From NCBI RefSeq assembly GCF_003950325.1, contig NZ_PXZH01000001.1, positions 62,001 to 126,000 on the forward strand: 64,000 nt of DNA, given 5' to 3'. The notes beneath the pieces were generated by a model. That model searched no databases. It saw nothing but the letters and a program-made list of their open reading frames with translations, and had not been told where the DNA came from. Made by a program: the position numbers and the translations under genes. Each line of letters opens with the position of its first letter. The first letter of the stretch is position 1. Positions 45,090-54,577 of the stretch are shown piece after piece. The stretch is from Vagococcus humatus. GTDB taxonomy: Bacteria; Bacillota; Bacilli; Lactobacillales; Vagococcaceae.

Positions 45090-45617
45090 ATGTATTCAGA
45101 AAAACGTAGATTTGACTGGCCTAGTTTAATCGTAGGTATTTTATTTGTTGTGGCAGCGATTGCCTCGTTTACCTCAGATCCTACTACTAATGTCGGGATT
45201 ATTGTTTTCTTATTTACAATTACCGTATTATTAAAAGGGATTTATATGATTGTATTGAGAGGCTGGGTGAATAGTTTCTTTCGTTTGAAGTTAACTCCAA
45301 TGTTAGTCATTGGTGTCTTAGACATTATACTAGGTCTTTATTTTTTATTTAATATGACACAAGGAATTATGTTAGCTCCTTATGTGTTTGCTATTTGGTT
45401 TTTATTAGACTCTATTTTTGGATTGTTTGAGTTGTCTTGGATATCATTGGTTAATCGGTCATTGTATTGGTTGACCCTGATTACAAGTGTGTTAGGAATT
45501 GTCATTGGAATGATGATGTTAAGTAATCCGATTGTCTCTACTTTAACGCTATCTTTTTTAGTAGGACTCTATTTAATGATGACAGGAATTATGTATGTTG
45601 TACGGGCATTTAGATAA
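45090..45617 (+). CDS. DUF308 (HdeD-like) membrane protein
   Basis: 175 residues with about six hydrophobic segments: RFDWPSLIVGILFVVAAI at the N-terminus, GIIVFLFTITVLLKGIY and LITSVLGIVIGMMML are typical of DUF308/HdeD repeats. HdeD relates to acid resistance in enterics, but the function here is unknown. ATG 45090 with AGGAGG about 7 bases upstream (the ATG at 45084 is too close). A TATAAT (45056-45061) is the likely -10. Confidence 0.8.
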   Translation: MYSEKRRFDWPSLIVGILFVVAAIASFTSDPTTNVGIIVFLFTITVLLKGIYMIVLRGWVNSFFRLKLTPMLVIGVLDIILGLYFLFNMTQGIMLAPYVFAIWFLLDSIFGLFELSWISLVNRSLYWLTLITSVLGIVIGMMMLSNPIVSTLTLSFLVGLYLMMTGIMYVVRAFR

Positions 45618-45626
45618 TTATAGGAT

Positions 45627-45661
45627 AAAAGCTGCTATCTTTTTAAGGTAGTAGCTTTTTT
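45627..45661 (+). terminator. Terminator after the DUF308 gene
   Basis: AAAAGCTGCTATCT pairs with AGGTAGTAGCTTTT (G-U pairs allowed), followed by T's. It touches the first PurBox of the purE promoter. Confidence 0.78.
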
Positions 45662-45702
45662 AGCGAACGATAACTTGTTGTTATTTTTTAAAGTTCGCAT
45701 TT
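45659..45702 (+). promoter_or_regulatory. PurBox pair upstream of purE (predicted PurR operator)
   Basis: Two PurBox-like motifs (consensus AWWWCCGAACWWT), 45659-45671 forward (10/13) and 45702-45690 reverse (12/13), with CGAAC centres 29 bp apart. They are upstream of the -35 at 45707; the forward box centre is 76 bp upstream of the predicted transcription start. In Lactococcus the activating PurBox is at -76. Confidence 0.7.
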
Positions 45703-45706
45703 TGTG

Positions 45707-45735
45707 TTGACGGGTTAAAGGGTTATTGTTACACT
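45707..45735 (+). promoter_or_regulatory. Promoter of purE-purK
   Basis: TTGACG (45707-45712), 17-bp spacer, TACACT (45730-45735) with an extended TG (45727). A near-consensus promoter, 25 bases from purE. Confidence 0.75.
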
Positions 45736-45759
45736 AAAAGTATTTAAAGGGGGCATTGG

Positions 45760-46266
45760 ATGGATAAGCAAGTAGCAGTAATTATGGGAAGTACGTCAGA
45801 TTGGCAAACAATGAAAGAAACGTGTCTTGTTTTAGAGGAGTATCAGATTGGGTATGATAAGTTAGTGGTTTCAGCTCACCGAACACCTGATTATATGTTT
45901 CAATTTGCTGAAGAAGCTAGAGAGAAAGGATATCAATTGATTATTGCAGGAGCAGGGGGAGCTGCTCATTTACCAGGTATGGTAGCAGCCAAAACCGTGT
46001 TGCCAGTCATTGGTGTGCCTATTCAAACCAAAACATTAAACGGAGTAGACTCACTTTTATCTATTGTGCAAATGCCAGGAGGTGTACCTGTTGCTACAGT
46101 GGCAATTGGTGCTTCAGGAGCTAAAAATGCTGGATTATTAGCTTTGCAAATATTAGGACTTCAAAATCAGCCGCTACAAGAGAAATTAGTGGCTAATAGA
46201 ATCGCCTTAGCGAATAAAGTGATGGAGGACAGTCATGAGTTATATGAATCAAGTATTACCGACTAA
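45760..46266 (+). CDS. purE: N5-carboxyaminoimidazole ribonucleotide mutase
   Basis: Class I PurE: converts N5-CAIR to CAIR in purine synthesis. 168 residues; MGSTSDWQTM, SAHRTPDYM and GAGGAAHLPGMVA are the active-site signature. AAAGGGGG precedes ATG 45760. It overlaps purK by 32 bases, and the pair forms its own transcription unit. Confidence 0.97.
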   Translation: MDKQVAVIMGSTSDWQTMKETCLVLEEYQIGYDKLVVSAHRTPDYMFQFAEEAREKGYQLIIAGAGGAAHLPGMVAAKTVLPVIGVPIQTKTLNGVDSLLSIVQMPGGVPVATVAIGASGAKNAGLLALQILGLQNQPLQEKLVANRIALANKVMEDSHELYESSITD

Positions 46267-47374
46267 AGGAGCTACGATTGGCATTATTGGTGGTGGACAG
46301 TTAGGTAGAATGATGGCTTTTTCTGCTAAAAAAATGGGGTATAATGTTGGAATTTTAGATCCTAGTCCTAATTGCCCAGCTAGTCAAGTAGCTGATTGGC
46401 ATATTTGTCAAGCTTATGATCAACAAGCGGCAGTAGATGACATGCTAGCTAGATGCGAAGTATTAACCTATGAATTTGAAAACGTGGATGCAGATAGCTT
46501 AAAAAAAGCAGAGCAACTAGGTAAACTACCTCAAGGAACTAACCTGTTAGAAATTACTCAAGATAGAGAGTTAGAAAAACAATTTTTAACCAGCCATGGT
46601 TTTCCAGTAGCCAGCTATCAAATTGTTCAGACTGAAACTGAGTTAAAAGCAGCACTAGAAGAAATAGGTGTACCAAGTGTGCTGAAAACTACTCGAGGTG
46701 GTTATGATGGTCATGGTCAAGTTGTGTTAACTAACAAAGCAGATTTGTCTAAAGGGGTTACTTTGTTACAACAAGGCACTTGTGTATTAGAAGCTTTTAT
46801 TCCGTTTGAAAAGGAAGTTTCTATTATGGTTAGTCGTAACCGTAACGGTGAGGTGGTAACGTTACCTATATCTGAGAACATTCATCAGCACAATATTTTA
46901 CATGAATCTATTGTGCCAGCAAGAATTTCCCATGATTTAAGTGAAAAAATAGAAAAGTTAGGGGTGGCTTTAGCTACCAGTTTAGAATTAGAAGGGATAT
47001 TAGGAATTGAATTATTCGCTTTAGATGAAGAGAGATGCGTCATTAATGAATTAGCGCCAAGACCTCATAATTCTGGTCATTATTCAATTGAAGCCTGTGA
47101 CTTTTCTCAATTTGATTTACATGTGTTAAGTATTTGTAACCGACCATTGCCAATGGTTCATCTGTTGTCAGAAGTAGTGATGGTGAATTTATTAGGACAA
47201 CATGTGTCTAATATGTTAGAGAATTTAGAAAGTTATCCACAATGGCATATTCATTTATATGGTAAAGAGGCAGAAAAATTTAATCGTAAAATGGGGCATG
47301 TTACCGTGCTGACGAATAACAAGCAACACACCTTAGAACAGATTGAAAGTTCGGGTATATGGAATTTAGAGTAG
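46235..47374 (+). CDS. purK: N5-CAIR synthetase
   Basis: ATP-grasp enzyme that carboxylates AIR with bicarbonate to N5-CAIR for PurE. 379 residues; IGIIGGGQLGRMMAFSAKKMG at the N-terminus (shown in part), KTTRGGYDGHGQVVL ATP-grasp loop and INELAPRPHNSGHYSI. The start, ATG 46235 with GGAGG 6 bases upstream, overlaps purE. A terminator follows. Confidence 0.96.
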   Translation: MSYMNQVLPTKGATIGIIGGGQLGRMMAFSAKKMGYNVGILDPSPNCPASQVADWHICQAYDQQAAVDDMLARCEVLTYEFENVDADSLKKAEQLGKLPQGTNLLEITQDRELEKQFLTSHGFPVASYQIVQTETELKAALEEIGVPSVLKTTRGGYDGHGQVVLTNKADLSKGVTLLQQGTCVLEAFIPFEKEVSIMVSRNRNGEVVTLPISENIHQHNILHESIVPARISHDLSEKIEKLGVALATSLELEGILGIELFALDEERCVINELAPRPHNSGHYSIEACDFSQFDLHVLSICNRPLPMVHLLSEVVMVNLLGQHVSNMLENLESYPQWHIHLYGKEAEKFNRKMGHVTVLTNNKQHTLEQIESSGIWNLE

Positions 47375-47393
47375 ATTTTATCTGCTCTTTTTT
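47368..47393 (+). terminator. Terminator between purK and purC
   Basis: AGAGTAGA pairs with TCTGCTCT (one G-U pair) around a 5-base loop, then T's. It separates purEK from the purC operon. Confidence 0.7.
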
Positions 47394-47406
47394 AGTATTT
47401 TTTAAA

Positions 47407-47419
47407 AAACACGAACAAT
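47407..47419 (+). promoter_or_regulatory. PurBox at -76 of the purC promoter
   Basis: AAACACGAACAAT matches AWWWCCGAACWWT at 11 of 13. Its CGAAC centre (47414) is 41 bp upstream of the -35, exactly as the forward box of purE, and about 76 bp upstream of the predicted start. Confidence 0.6.
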
Positions 47420-47454
47420 ACATGAGAAAATGATGAGAAGTATTCTAGCTGACT

Positions 47455-47483
47455 TTGACAAAATAAAGAACAATTGATACGAT
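47455..47483 (+). promoter_or_regulatory. Second purine promoter (purC operon)
   Basis: TTGACA (47455-47460), 17-bp spacer and TACGAT (47478-47483) with an extended TG. Predicted start near 47490. It lies in the 185-bp gap between purK and purC, so the nine downstream genes have a promoter separate from purEK. Confidence 0.75.
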
Positions 47484-47495
47484 AAATTCAACATA

Positions 47496-47540
47496 TTACT
47501 CGAACTATTTTAAATATAAGTGGTAATAATGTTCGCTTTT
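47496..47540 (+). promoter_or_regulatory. Inverted PurBox pair downstream of the purC start
   Basis: Forward box 47496-47508 (10/13) and reverse box 47540-47528 (12/13), centres 30 bp apart, between the predicted transcription start and the ribosome binding site of purC. This position suits repression or a roadblock. Confidence 0.6.
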
Positions 47541-47559
47541 AAAACATGGAGGGATTATT

Positions 47560-48276
47560 TTGGATAAACAAGACTTATTGTATAGTGGCAAGGCTAAAAA
47601 GTTATACCAAACTGAACAAGAAAATGTACTTCACGTGGAATATTTGGATCAAGCCACAGCGTTAAATGGCTTAAAAAAAGATCAAATAGTAGGGAAAGGT
47701 GAGCTAAACAACCAAATCACTAGTTTTATTTTTAATTACTTAAAAGAGCAAGGGGTTGCTAGTCACTTCATTTCTCAACTTTCAAAGACGGAACAACTAG
47801 TCAAAAAAGTTCAGATTATTCCCTTAGAAGTTGTTTTGCGTAATTTGGCAACAGGTAGTTTTGTGAAAAAATTTCATGTAGAAGAAGGAAAAGTCTTAAC
47901 ACCACCTATTATGGAATTTTTTTATAAAAACGATGAGTTAAATGATCCGATGATGAATGAAGATCATATCCATGCTTTACAATTAGCGACACCTGAAGAA
48001 ATACAGGAAATAAAAAAACAAACTCGTCTCATTAATGAGTTACTTAAAGAGTTATTTAGTCAAATCGGATTGACTTTAGTAGATTTCAAGTTGGAATTTG
48101 GCCGAGATCTTGAAACAGGTGCTATTTTATTAGCAGATGAAATCTCTCCAGATACTTGTAGACTTTGGGACCAAACAACTGGCCAATCATTTGATAAAGA
48201 TGTGTATAGAAAAGATATAGGCAATTTAATAGATGTCTATCAGATTGTTTTTGATCGCTTGATGAAACTGAATTAA
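47560..48276 (+). CDS. purC: SAICAR synthetase
   Basis: Joins CAIR and aspartate to SAICAR. 238 residues; [12 protein letters not shown] at the N-terminus, [15 protein letters not shown] and [15 protein letters not shown] are the PurC signature. Start TTG 47560 with GGAGGG 6 bases upstream. purB, which normally precedes purC in Bacillus and acts next, is absent. Confidence 0.97.
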   Translation: MDKQDLLYSGKAKKLYQTEQENVLHVEYLDQATALNGLKKDQIVGKGELNNQITSFIFNYLKEQGVASHFISQLSKTEQLVKKVQIIPLEVVLRNLATGSFVKKFHVEEGKVLTPPIMEFFYKNDELNDPMMNEDHIHALQLATPEEIQEIKKQTRLINELLKELFSQIGLTLVDFKLEFGRDLETGAILLADEISPDTCRLWDQTTGQSFDKDVYRKDIGNLIDVYQIVFDRLMKLN

Positions 48277-48297
48277 TAACCTTTAGGAGGAAGATAA

Positions 48298-48549
48298 ATG
48301 ATGTACGCAGTAGAAGTATTTGTCACTTATAAAGAATCAATTTTAGATCCACAAGGGGAAGCTGTTAGAAATGCCATTCACCGATTGGATTTTGAACAAG
48401 TAAAAGATGTCCGAATTGGAAAGTATTTTGAAATTAACATTGAAAAAACAGAAGAACCTATTGAAGAAGTAGTGGAAAGTCTATGTAAAAATTTATTAGC
48501 TAATCCTATTTTAGAAACTTATCGGTATAACATTAAGGAGGTCAACTAA
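48298..48549 (+). CDS. purS: FGAM synthase subunit PurS
   Basis: 83 residues, the small helper subunit of the three-part FGAM synthase with PurQ and Pur[19 protein letters not shown] and [11 protein letters not shown] are the family's start. AGGAGG lies 7 bases upstream. Confidence 0.95.
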   Translation: MMYAVEVFVTYKESILDPQGEAVRNAIHRLDFEQVKDVRIGKYFEINIEKTEEPIEEVVESLCKNLLANPILETYRYNIKEVN

Positions 48550-48551
48550 CT

Positions 48552-49229
48552 GTGAAATTTGCTGTGATTACTTTTCCAGGTTCTAACTGTGATCATGATA
48601 TTTATTATGCAGTGGGAACCGTTATGGGAGCAGATGTGGACTTTGTTTCTCATCATGAAACCAGTCTAGCAGGATATGATGTGGTGTTATTACCAGGTGG
48701 TTTTTCTTATGGTGACTATCTACGATGCGGTGCAATTGCTCGTTTTTCTAATATTATGCCAGCAGTCATTGAGTTTGCAAAAGCAGGTAAGCCAGTTTTT
48801 GGTACGTGTAATGGGTTTCAGATTTTGTTAGAAGCAGGCCTGTTACCTGGTGCGCTAAAACCTAACGCTCAGTTGAAATTTGTTTGTGACACAATTCCTT
48901 TAAACGTATGTCAAACAGAAACAATGTTTACAAATGCCTACGAAAAAGACACTTGTATTCAATTGCCAATCGCTCATGGGGAAGGCAATTACTATTGTGA
49001 CGAAGAAACTTTAGCCCAGTTAAAAGAGAATAAGCAAATTATCTTTACTTACGCAGGGGAAAACCCTAATGGTAGTTTAGAAAATATTGCTGGAATTACC
49101 AATGAAGCAGGCAATGTTTTAGGTATGATGCCTCACCCAGAAAGAGCAATGGAAGAACTTTTAGGTTCCACTGATGGAGTAAAATTTTTCCAATCGATTA
49201 TTAATCATTTGAGAAAGGTGACTGTATAA
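48552..49229 (+). CDS. purQ: FGAM synthase glutaminase subunit PurQ
   Basis: 225 residues, class I glutamine amidotransferase supplying ammonia to PurL. Cys in [14 protein letters not shown] is the nucleophile, and MMPHPERAM gives the His-Glu pair. Start GTG 48552; purS-purQ spacing is 2 bases. purL begins on the last base of its stop codon. Confidence 0.97.
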   Translation: MKFAVITFPGSNCDHDIYYAVGTVMGADVDFVSHHETSLAGYDVVLLPGGFSYGDYLRCGAIARFSNIMPAVIEFAKAGKPVFGTCNGFQILLEAGLLPGALKPNAQLKFVCDTIPLNVCQTETMFTNAYEKDTCIQLPIAHGEGNYYCDEETLAQLKENKQIIFTYAGENPNGSLENIAGITNEAGNVLGMMPHPERAMEELLGSTDGVKFFQSIINHLRKVTV

Positions 49230-51460
49230 TGACTGTTTTAGAGCCAACACCACAAGAGGTTAAAACGCAACAAATTTACTTAGAATGGGGTCTAACGCAA
49301 GAAGAATATCAGTTAATTGAAGATAAAATTTTAAAAAGAATGCCTAACTACACTGAAACTGGTCTATTTGCGGTAATGTGGAGTGAGCATTGTTCTTATA
49401 AAAATTCTAAAGTTGTGCTAAAAAAATTCCCTACTTCTGGTACTCGTGTCTTACAAGGACCTGGAGAAGGGGCAGGGATTGTCGATATTGGAGACAATCA
49501 AGCGGTTGTATTTAAAGCAGAAAGTCATAATCACCCATCAGCGATTGAACCTTTACAAGGAGCAGCCACTGGTGTAGGTGGGATTATCCGCGATATTTTC
49601 AGTATGGGAGCAGAACCGATTGCTATGCTAGACTCTTTACGCTTTGGGGAATTAACTGACTCTAGAATGAAATATATTGCAGAAGAAGTAGTCGCAGGAA
49701 TCTCTTTTTATGGTAACTGTATTGGTATTCCAACAGTTGGAGGAGAAGTAGCCTTTGATCCATGTTATCAAGGAAATCCTTTAGTTAATGCTATGTGTGT
49801 AGGCTTAATCGAGCATAAAGACATTCAAAAAGGTCAGGCAAAAGGGGAAGGTAACCCTGTCATGTACGTAGGAGCGAAAACAGGACGAGACGGTATTCAC
49901 GGTGCAACATTTGCCTCAGAGGAATTTGTTGATGGTGAAGAAAGTCAGCGCTCAGCAGTACAAGTAGGGGATCCATTTATGGAGAAACTGTTAATGGATG
50001 CTTGTTTAGAATTAATTAGACATCATGCGGATATCCTAGTCGGGATTCAAGACATGGGAGCAGCTGGACTTGTTTCTTCTAGTTCGGAAATGGCTTCTAA
50101 AGCAGGTAGTGGTTTGGTGCTTAATTTAGACCAAGTACCTCAGCGGGAAACCAATATGACGCCTTATGAAATGATGTTGTCTGAATCTCAGGAACGGATG
50201 TTACTTTGTATTAAAAAAGGGGCAGAACAAGAGGTACAAGAACTATTTGAAAGTTACGGCCTAGATGCAGTAGTAATTGGGCATGTGACAACAGATGGTC
50301 AGTACCGTCTATATCATGAAGGAAAATTAGTTGCAGATTTACCAGTAGATGCTTTAGCTGAAGAAGCTCCAAGTTATAATAAACCAAGACAAGAACCTGC
50401 TCGCATTAGTCAATTTAAAGAAATGCCTGCTTATGTACCTAATGTGACTCAACCTTTAGCTACGTTAAAAGAATTATTACAGCAACCAACTATTGCATCT
50501 AAAAAAAGTTTTTATCAAACCTATGATGCCCAAGTTAAAACTAATACAGTGGTGACTCCAGGTAGTGATGCTGCTGTTCTTAGAATTAAAGGAACGAATA
50601 AAGGCTTAGCTATGACGATGGATTGTAACGGTCGTTATCTTTTCTTAGATCCAGCAATTGGTGGGAAAATTGCAGTAGCTGAAGCAGCTAGAAATATTGT
50701 TTGTAGTGGGGCAGAACCTTTAGCCATTACAGATTGTTTAAACTTTGGTAGTCCAGATAAACCAGAAGGCTTTTGGGAATTATGGGAAGCAGCAGAAGGC
50801 ATTGCAGAAGCTTGTGAAACTTTAACTACACCAGTTATTTCTGGTAACGTTTCTTTATATAACGAAACAAGTGGCCAAGCTATTTATCCTACTCCAGTTA
50901 TTGGAATGGTAGGACTACTAGAAGATATAGCAACCGTAACAACTCAAGGCTTTAAACAAGCTGGAGATGAAATTTATCTGATTGGTGAAACCGCTAGTGA
51001 TTTTAACGGTAGTGAACTGCAAAAAATGTTAGAAGGCCAAATTTTTGGTCAGTTAACAGATTTAGATTTAACTAAAGAACAAACACGTCAAAGACTTCTA
51101 TTACAAGCTATTCAAAAAGGATATGTGGCAAGTGCTCATGACTTAGCGGAAGGTGGCTTAGGCGTTGCTTTAGCTGAAGCAACTTTTGAAAAAGGGTTAG
51201 GCTGTGAAGTTAACTGGGAAAATGCTGCTTGTGACTTGTTCTCTGAAACCCAGTCTCGTTTCCTAGTATCTGTTCATCCTAGCCAAAAAGAAGCTTTTGA
51301 AGCCATGATGGAACAAGATAAGCTTTATCATTTAGGCCAAGTAACAGAAGAACCTGTGTTAACTATTCAGTTGGCTGATCAACGTTTAAGTGAATCTGTT
51401 ACGACACTTAAAGATTTATGGGAAGGAGCTATTCCATGCTTAATGAAATCAAAAGCTTAA
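49229..51460 (+). CDS. purL: FGAM synthase subunit PurL
   Basis: Converts FGAR to FGAM with ATP and ammonia. 743 residues, the small Gram-positive PurL that needs PurS and PurQ. Motifs [18 protein letters not shown]-like [11 protein letters not shown] and [17 protein letters not shown]. It overlaps purQ by one base and purF by 25 bases. Confidence 0.97.
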   Translation: MTVLEPTPQEVKTQQIYLEWGLTQEEYQLIEDKILKRMPNYTETGLFAVMWSEHCSYKNSKVVLKKFPTSGTRVLQGPGEGAGIVDIGDNQAVVFKAESHNHPSAIEPLQGAATGVGGIIRDIFSMGAEPIAMLDSLRFGELTDSRMKYIAEEVVAGISFYGNCIGIPTVGGEVAFDPCYQGNPLVNAMCVGLIEHKDIQKGQAKGEGNPVMYVGAKTGRDGIHGATFASEEFVDGEESQRSAVQVGDPFMEKLLMDACLELIRHHADILVGIQDMGAAGLVSSSSEMASKAGSGLVLNLDQVPQRETNMTPYEMMLSESQERMLLCIKKGAEQEVQELFESYGLDAVVIGHVTTDGQYRLYHEGKLVADLPVDALAEEAPSYNKPRQEPARISQFKEMPAYVPNVTQPLATLKELLQQPTIASKKSFYQTYDAQVKTNTVVTPGSDAAVLRIKGTNKGLAMTMDCNGRYLFLDPAIGGKIAVAEAARNIVCSGAEPLAITDCLNFGSPDKPEGFWELWEAAEGIAEACETLTTPVISGNVSLYNETSGQAIYPTPVIGMVGLLEDIATVTTQGFKQAGDEIYLIGETASDFNGSELQKMLEGQIFGQLTDLDLTKEQTRQRLLLQAIQKGYVASAHDLAEGGLGVALAEATFEKGLGCEVNWENAACDLFSETQSRFLVSVHPSQKEAFEAMMEQDKLYHLGQVTEEPVLTIQLADQRLSESVTTLKDLWEGAIPCLMKSKA

Positions 51461-52938
51461 ATGAAGAGTGTGGTATTTTTGGCATTTGGAATCATCCCAA
51501 AGCCACTGAGATGACTTATTATGGGTTACATAGTTTGCAGCATCGAGGGCAAGAAGGGGCAGGAATTGTTTCAACAGATGGTGAAACCTTAAAAGGGTAT
51601 CGCCATCTTGGCCTTTTAGCAGATGTTTTTTCTACTGAAAAGTTAGCTAAATTAGCAGGGAAAGCTGCGATTGGTCATGTTCGCTATGCTACTTCTGGTC
51701 AAAAGGATTTAGCCAATGTGCAACCTTTTTTATTCCATTTTCAAACAGGCTCTTTTGGCTTAGCTCATAATGGTAACTTAACAAATGCGAAAAGTTTACG
51801 CCATGAATTAGAAGATACAGGAGCTATTTTTCAAACGACTTCTGATACAGAAGCTTTAGCTCATTTGATTAAACGTGCTGGCAAAGACCAGTTTTTAGAT
51901 AATTTAAAAGTTGCCTTAAATCAAGTCCATGGAGGATTTGCTTATTTATTATTAACAGAAGACAGTCTATATGCGGCTCTTGATCCTAATGGGTTTAGAC
52001 CTTTAGCGATTGGTCAGTTAAACGGAGCTTATGTGGTAGCTTCTGAAACCTGTGCTTTTGATACTGTTGGGGCAACCTTTGTTCAAGATGTGGAACCAGG
52101 ACAAATTGTTCAAATCAACGATCAAGGATTACACATTCATACTTATACAGAAGACATTCGTCCAAGTATTTGTAGTATGGAGTACATTTATTTTGCCAGA
52201 CCTGATTCTAACATTAAAGGGATTAACATTCATGCGGCTAGAAAACGCTGCGGAAAAACTTTAGCTAAAGAAGCTTACGTAGAAGCAGATGTAGTGACAG
52301 GTGTGCCAGACTCAAGTATCTCAGCTGCAATCGGCTATGCAGAAGCGGCTGGATTACCTTATGAATTAGGGCTGATTAAAAATCGTTACGTAGCTAGAAC
52401 CTTTATCCAACCTTCGCAAGAGCTAAGAGAGCAAGGGGTTAGAATGAAACTTTCAGCAGTTCGAGGAGTAGTGGCGGGTAAAAAAGTAGTGGTTATTGAT
52501 GACTCTATTGTTAGAGGAACTACTATGAGACGGATTGTCGGCTTGTTAAAAGAGGCAGGGGCAAAAGAAGTGCATGTCCGAGTGGCATCTCCTCCTTTAA
52601 AATTTCCTTGTTACTACGGAATAGATATTCGCTCACGAGATGAATTGATTGCGGCTAATTATTCAATTGAAGAAATTCGCCAGCTAATTGGGGCAGATTC
52701 TTTAGAATTTTTAAGTGTTTCAGGTTTGGCTGAAAGTATTGGTCAACCTTATCCAGACTATCCAGACGGTGGGTTATGTCTTTCTTATTTTACAGGAGAT
52801 TATCCAACCCCACTTTATGACTATGAAGAAGAATTTTTAGAAGCCATGAAAGAGTCTAATGATCCAAGTTTAACCTATTCTTTTGAGCCAAATTTATTAA
52901 AAGATACATCACAATTGTTTATTAATGGAGGGAAATAA
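51436..52938 (+). CDS. purF: Glutamine phosphoribosylpyrophosphate amidotransferase
   Basis: First committed step, PRPP to phosphoribosylamine. 500 residues from ATG 51436, with AAGGAG upstream and inside the end of purL. It begins [11 protein letters not shown] then CGIFGIW: Cys12 is the nucleophile exposed by cleavage of an 11-residue propeptide as in Bacillus. The PRPP motif [13 protein letters not shown] is present. Cysteines for the [4Fe-4S] cluster appear at CSMEY, FPCYYG and GLCLSYF. Confidence 0.97.
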   Translation: MLNEIKSLNEECGIFGIWNHPKATEMTYYGLHSLQHRGQEGAGIVSTDGETLKGYRHLGLLADVFSTEKLAKLAGKAAIGHVRYATSGQKDLANVQPFLFHFQTGSFGLAHNGNLTNAKSLRHELEDTGAIFQTTSDTEALAHLIKRAGKDQFLDNLKVALNQVHGGFAYLLLTEDSLYAALDPNGFRPLAIGQLNGAYVVASETCAFDTVGATFVQDVEPGQIVQINDQGLHIHTYTEDIRPSICSMEYIYFARPDSNIKGINIHAARKRCGKTLAKEAYVEADVVTGVPDSSISAAIGYAEAAGLPYELGLIKNRYVARTFIQPSQELREQGVRMKLSAVRGVVAGKKVVVIDDSIVRGTTMRRIVGLLKEAGAKEVHVRVASPPLKFPCYYGIDIRSRDELIAANYSIEEIRQLIGADSLEFLSVSGLAESIGQPYPDYPDGGLCLSYFTGDYPTPLYDYEEEFLEAMKESNDPSLTYSFEPNLLKDTSQLFINGGK

Positions 52939-53976
52939 ATGGATCCGTATAAAAAATCAGGAGTAGATGTTACTGCTGGCTATGAAAGTGTTAAACGCAT
53001 GAAAAAACACATAGAACGGACAAGTCGTCCAGAAGTTTTAACAGAAGTAGGTGGGTTTGGTGGCTTGTTTGATTTATCGAAAGCTGCTTATCAGGAGCCG
53101 GTTTTAGTTTCTGGAACAGATGGGGTTGGAACAAAATTATTACTAGCCATTGAGCAAGGCATTCATCATACTATTGGGATTGATTGTGTAGCAATGTGTG
53201 TGAATGATGTGATTGCCCAAGGTGCTACCCCTTTATTCTTTTTAGATTACATTGCAACTAGTCAGGTTAAGCCAGATGTTGTAGAACAATTAGTCGCAGG
53301 TGTTGCAGAAGGGTGTGTGCAATCAGGCGCCGCTTTGATTGGCGGAGAAACTGCAGAGATGCCTGACATGTACCAAGCTGGTCACTATGATTTAGCTGGC
53401 TTCACTGTTGGTATTGGAGAAAAAAGCCAATTAATTCAAAAAGAAAATATTCAGGCCGGAGATGTTCTAATTGGACTGCCTTCTAGTGGTGTTCATTCTA
53501 ACGGTTTTTCATTAGTTAGACAAATTTTCTTTAAAGATCATGATTTCTCTTATGATCATCAATTTGAAGAACTAGCTAAACCTTTAGGAGAAGAACTCTT
53601 AACGCCAACCAAAATTTATGTGGAAACATTAAAACCTTTATTAGAAAAACAATTAATTCAAGGTATTTCTCATATTACAGGTGGTGGCTTTATTGAAAAT
53701 ATTCCCAGAATGTTACCTGACCACTTAGCGGCTCAGATTATCGAAGGCTCTTGGCCTATTTTGCCAATTTTTGGTGTGTTACAACAATACGGCAAGCTAA
53801 CATTATCTGAAATGTATGGCATTTTTAATTTAGGAATTGGTATGGTACTAGCTGTTTCTAAAGAAAATCAAGCGGAAGTTTGTCAGGTGTTAGCGGAGCA
53901 TCAAGAACCTTATTATGTGATAGGACAAGTGATACCAAAAGAAACTGAAAGTATTGTCTTTCAGACAACTAATTAA
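52939..53976 (+). CDS. purM: AIR synthetase
   Basis: Cyclises FGAM to AIR. 345 residues; [25 protein letters not shown] and [15 protein letters not shown] are diagnostic. It starts immediately after the purF stop codon, with GGAGGG inside purF. Confidence 0.97.
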   Translation: MDPYKKSGVDVTAGYESVKRMKKHIERTSRPEVLTEVGGFGGLFDLSKAAYQEPVLVSGTDGVGTKLLLAIEQGIHHTIGIDCVAMCVNDVIAQGATPLFFLDYIATSQVKPDVVEQLVAGVAEGCVQSGAALIGGETAEMPDMYQAGHYDLAGFTVGIGEKSQLIQKENIQAGDVLIGLPSSGVHSNGFSLVRQIFFKDHDFSYDHQFEELAKPLGEELLTPTKIYVETLKPLLEKQLIQGISHITGGGFIENIPRMLPDHLAAQIIEGSWPILPIFGVLQQYGKLTLSEMYGIFNLGIGMVLAVSKENQAEVCQVLAEHQEPYYVIGQVIPKETESIVFQTTN

Positions 53977-53987
53977 GGAGGGGACTT

Positions 53988-54554
53988 ATGCGGTTAGCTA
54001 TTTTTGCTTCAGGGAATGGGAGTAATTTTGAGGTACTAGCGAAAGAAGTCGCTACTGGCTGTTTAAATTCTCACAGGATTGCCTGTTTAATTTGTGATAA
54101 TCCCAAAGCTTACGTGATAGAGCGAGCTAAGCAGTATAAGATTCCTACTTATGTGATTCAGCCAAAAGACTATCCCTCTAAAGCAGCTTATGAACGAGCT
54201 ATTTTAGAAAAGCTAGCCCAAGAGAAGGTGGAGTTTATTGTGTTAGCTGGCTATATGCGTATTATTGGTACCACGTTATTAACGCCTTATAGTCAAAAAA
54301 TCATTAATATACATCCTGCTTTGTTACCTCAATTTCCAGGACGACAAGGGATTCAAGATGCGTTTGACAGTCAAGTAGCGGAAACTGGTGTGACCATTCA
54401 TTTTGTGGATCAAGGCATTGATACAGGGCCGATTATTGCTCAAAAAAAAGTGAAGATTGCCCCAAATGACACATTAGAAACTTTAGAAACCAAAATTCAT
54501 CAAGTTGAACATGACTTGTATCCGAAAGTATTAGCCCAAGTCTTAGCTGATTAA
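53988..54554 (+). CDS. purN: GAR formyltransferase
   Basis: Transfers formyl from 10-formyl-THF to GAR. 188 residues; FASGNGSNFEVL, GYMRIIGTTLL, IHPALLPQFPG with the catalytic Asn-His-Asp set, and DTGPIIAQ. AAGGAGGGG precedes ATG 53988. Confidence 0.97.
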   Translation: MRLAIFASGNGSNFEVLAKEVATGCLNSHRIACLICDNPKAYVIERAKQYKIPTYVIQPKDYPSKAAYERAILEKLAQEKVEFIVLAGYMRIIGTTLLTPYSQKIINIHPALLPQFPGRQGIQDAFDSQVAETGVTIHFVDQGIDTGPIIAQKKVKIAPNDTLETLETKIHQVEHDLYPKVLAQVLAD

Positions 54555-54577
54555 TTTTTAAAAAAGGAGATTTTTTC

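Noticed and set aside
45661-45759. Purine riboswitch in the purE leader
   Set aside because: The conserved riboswitch core was not found; PurBox motifs explain regulation better.
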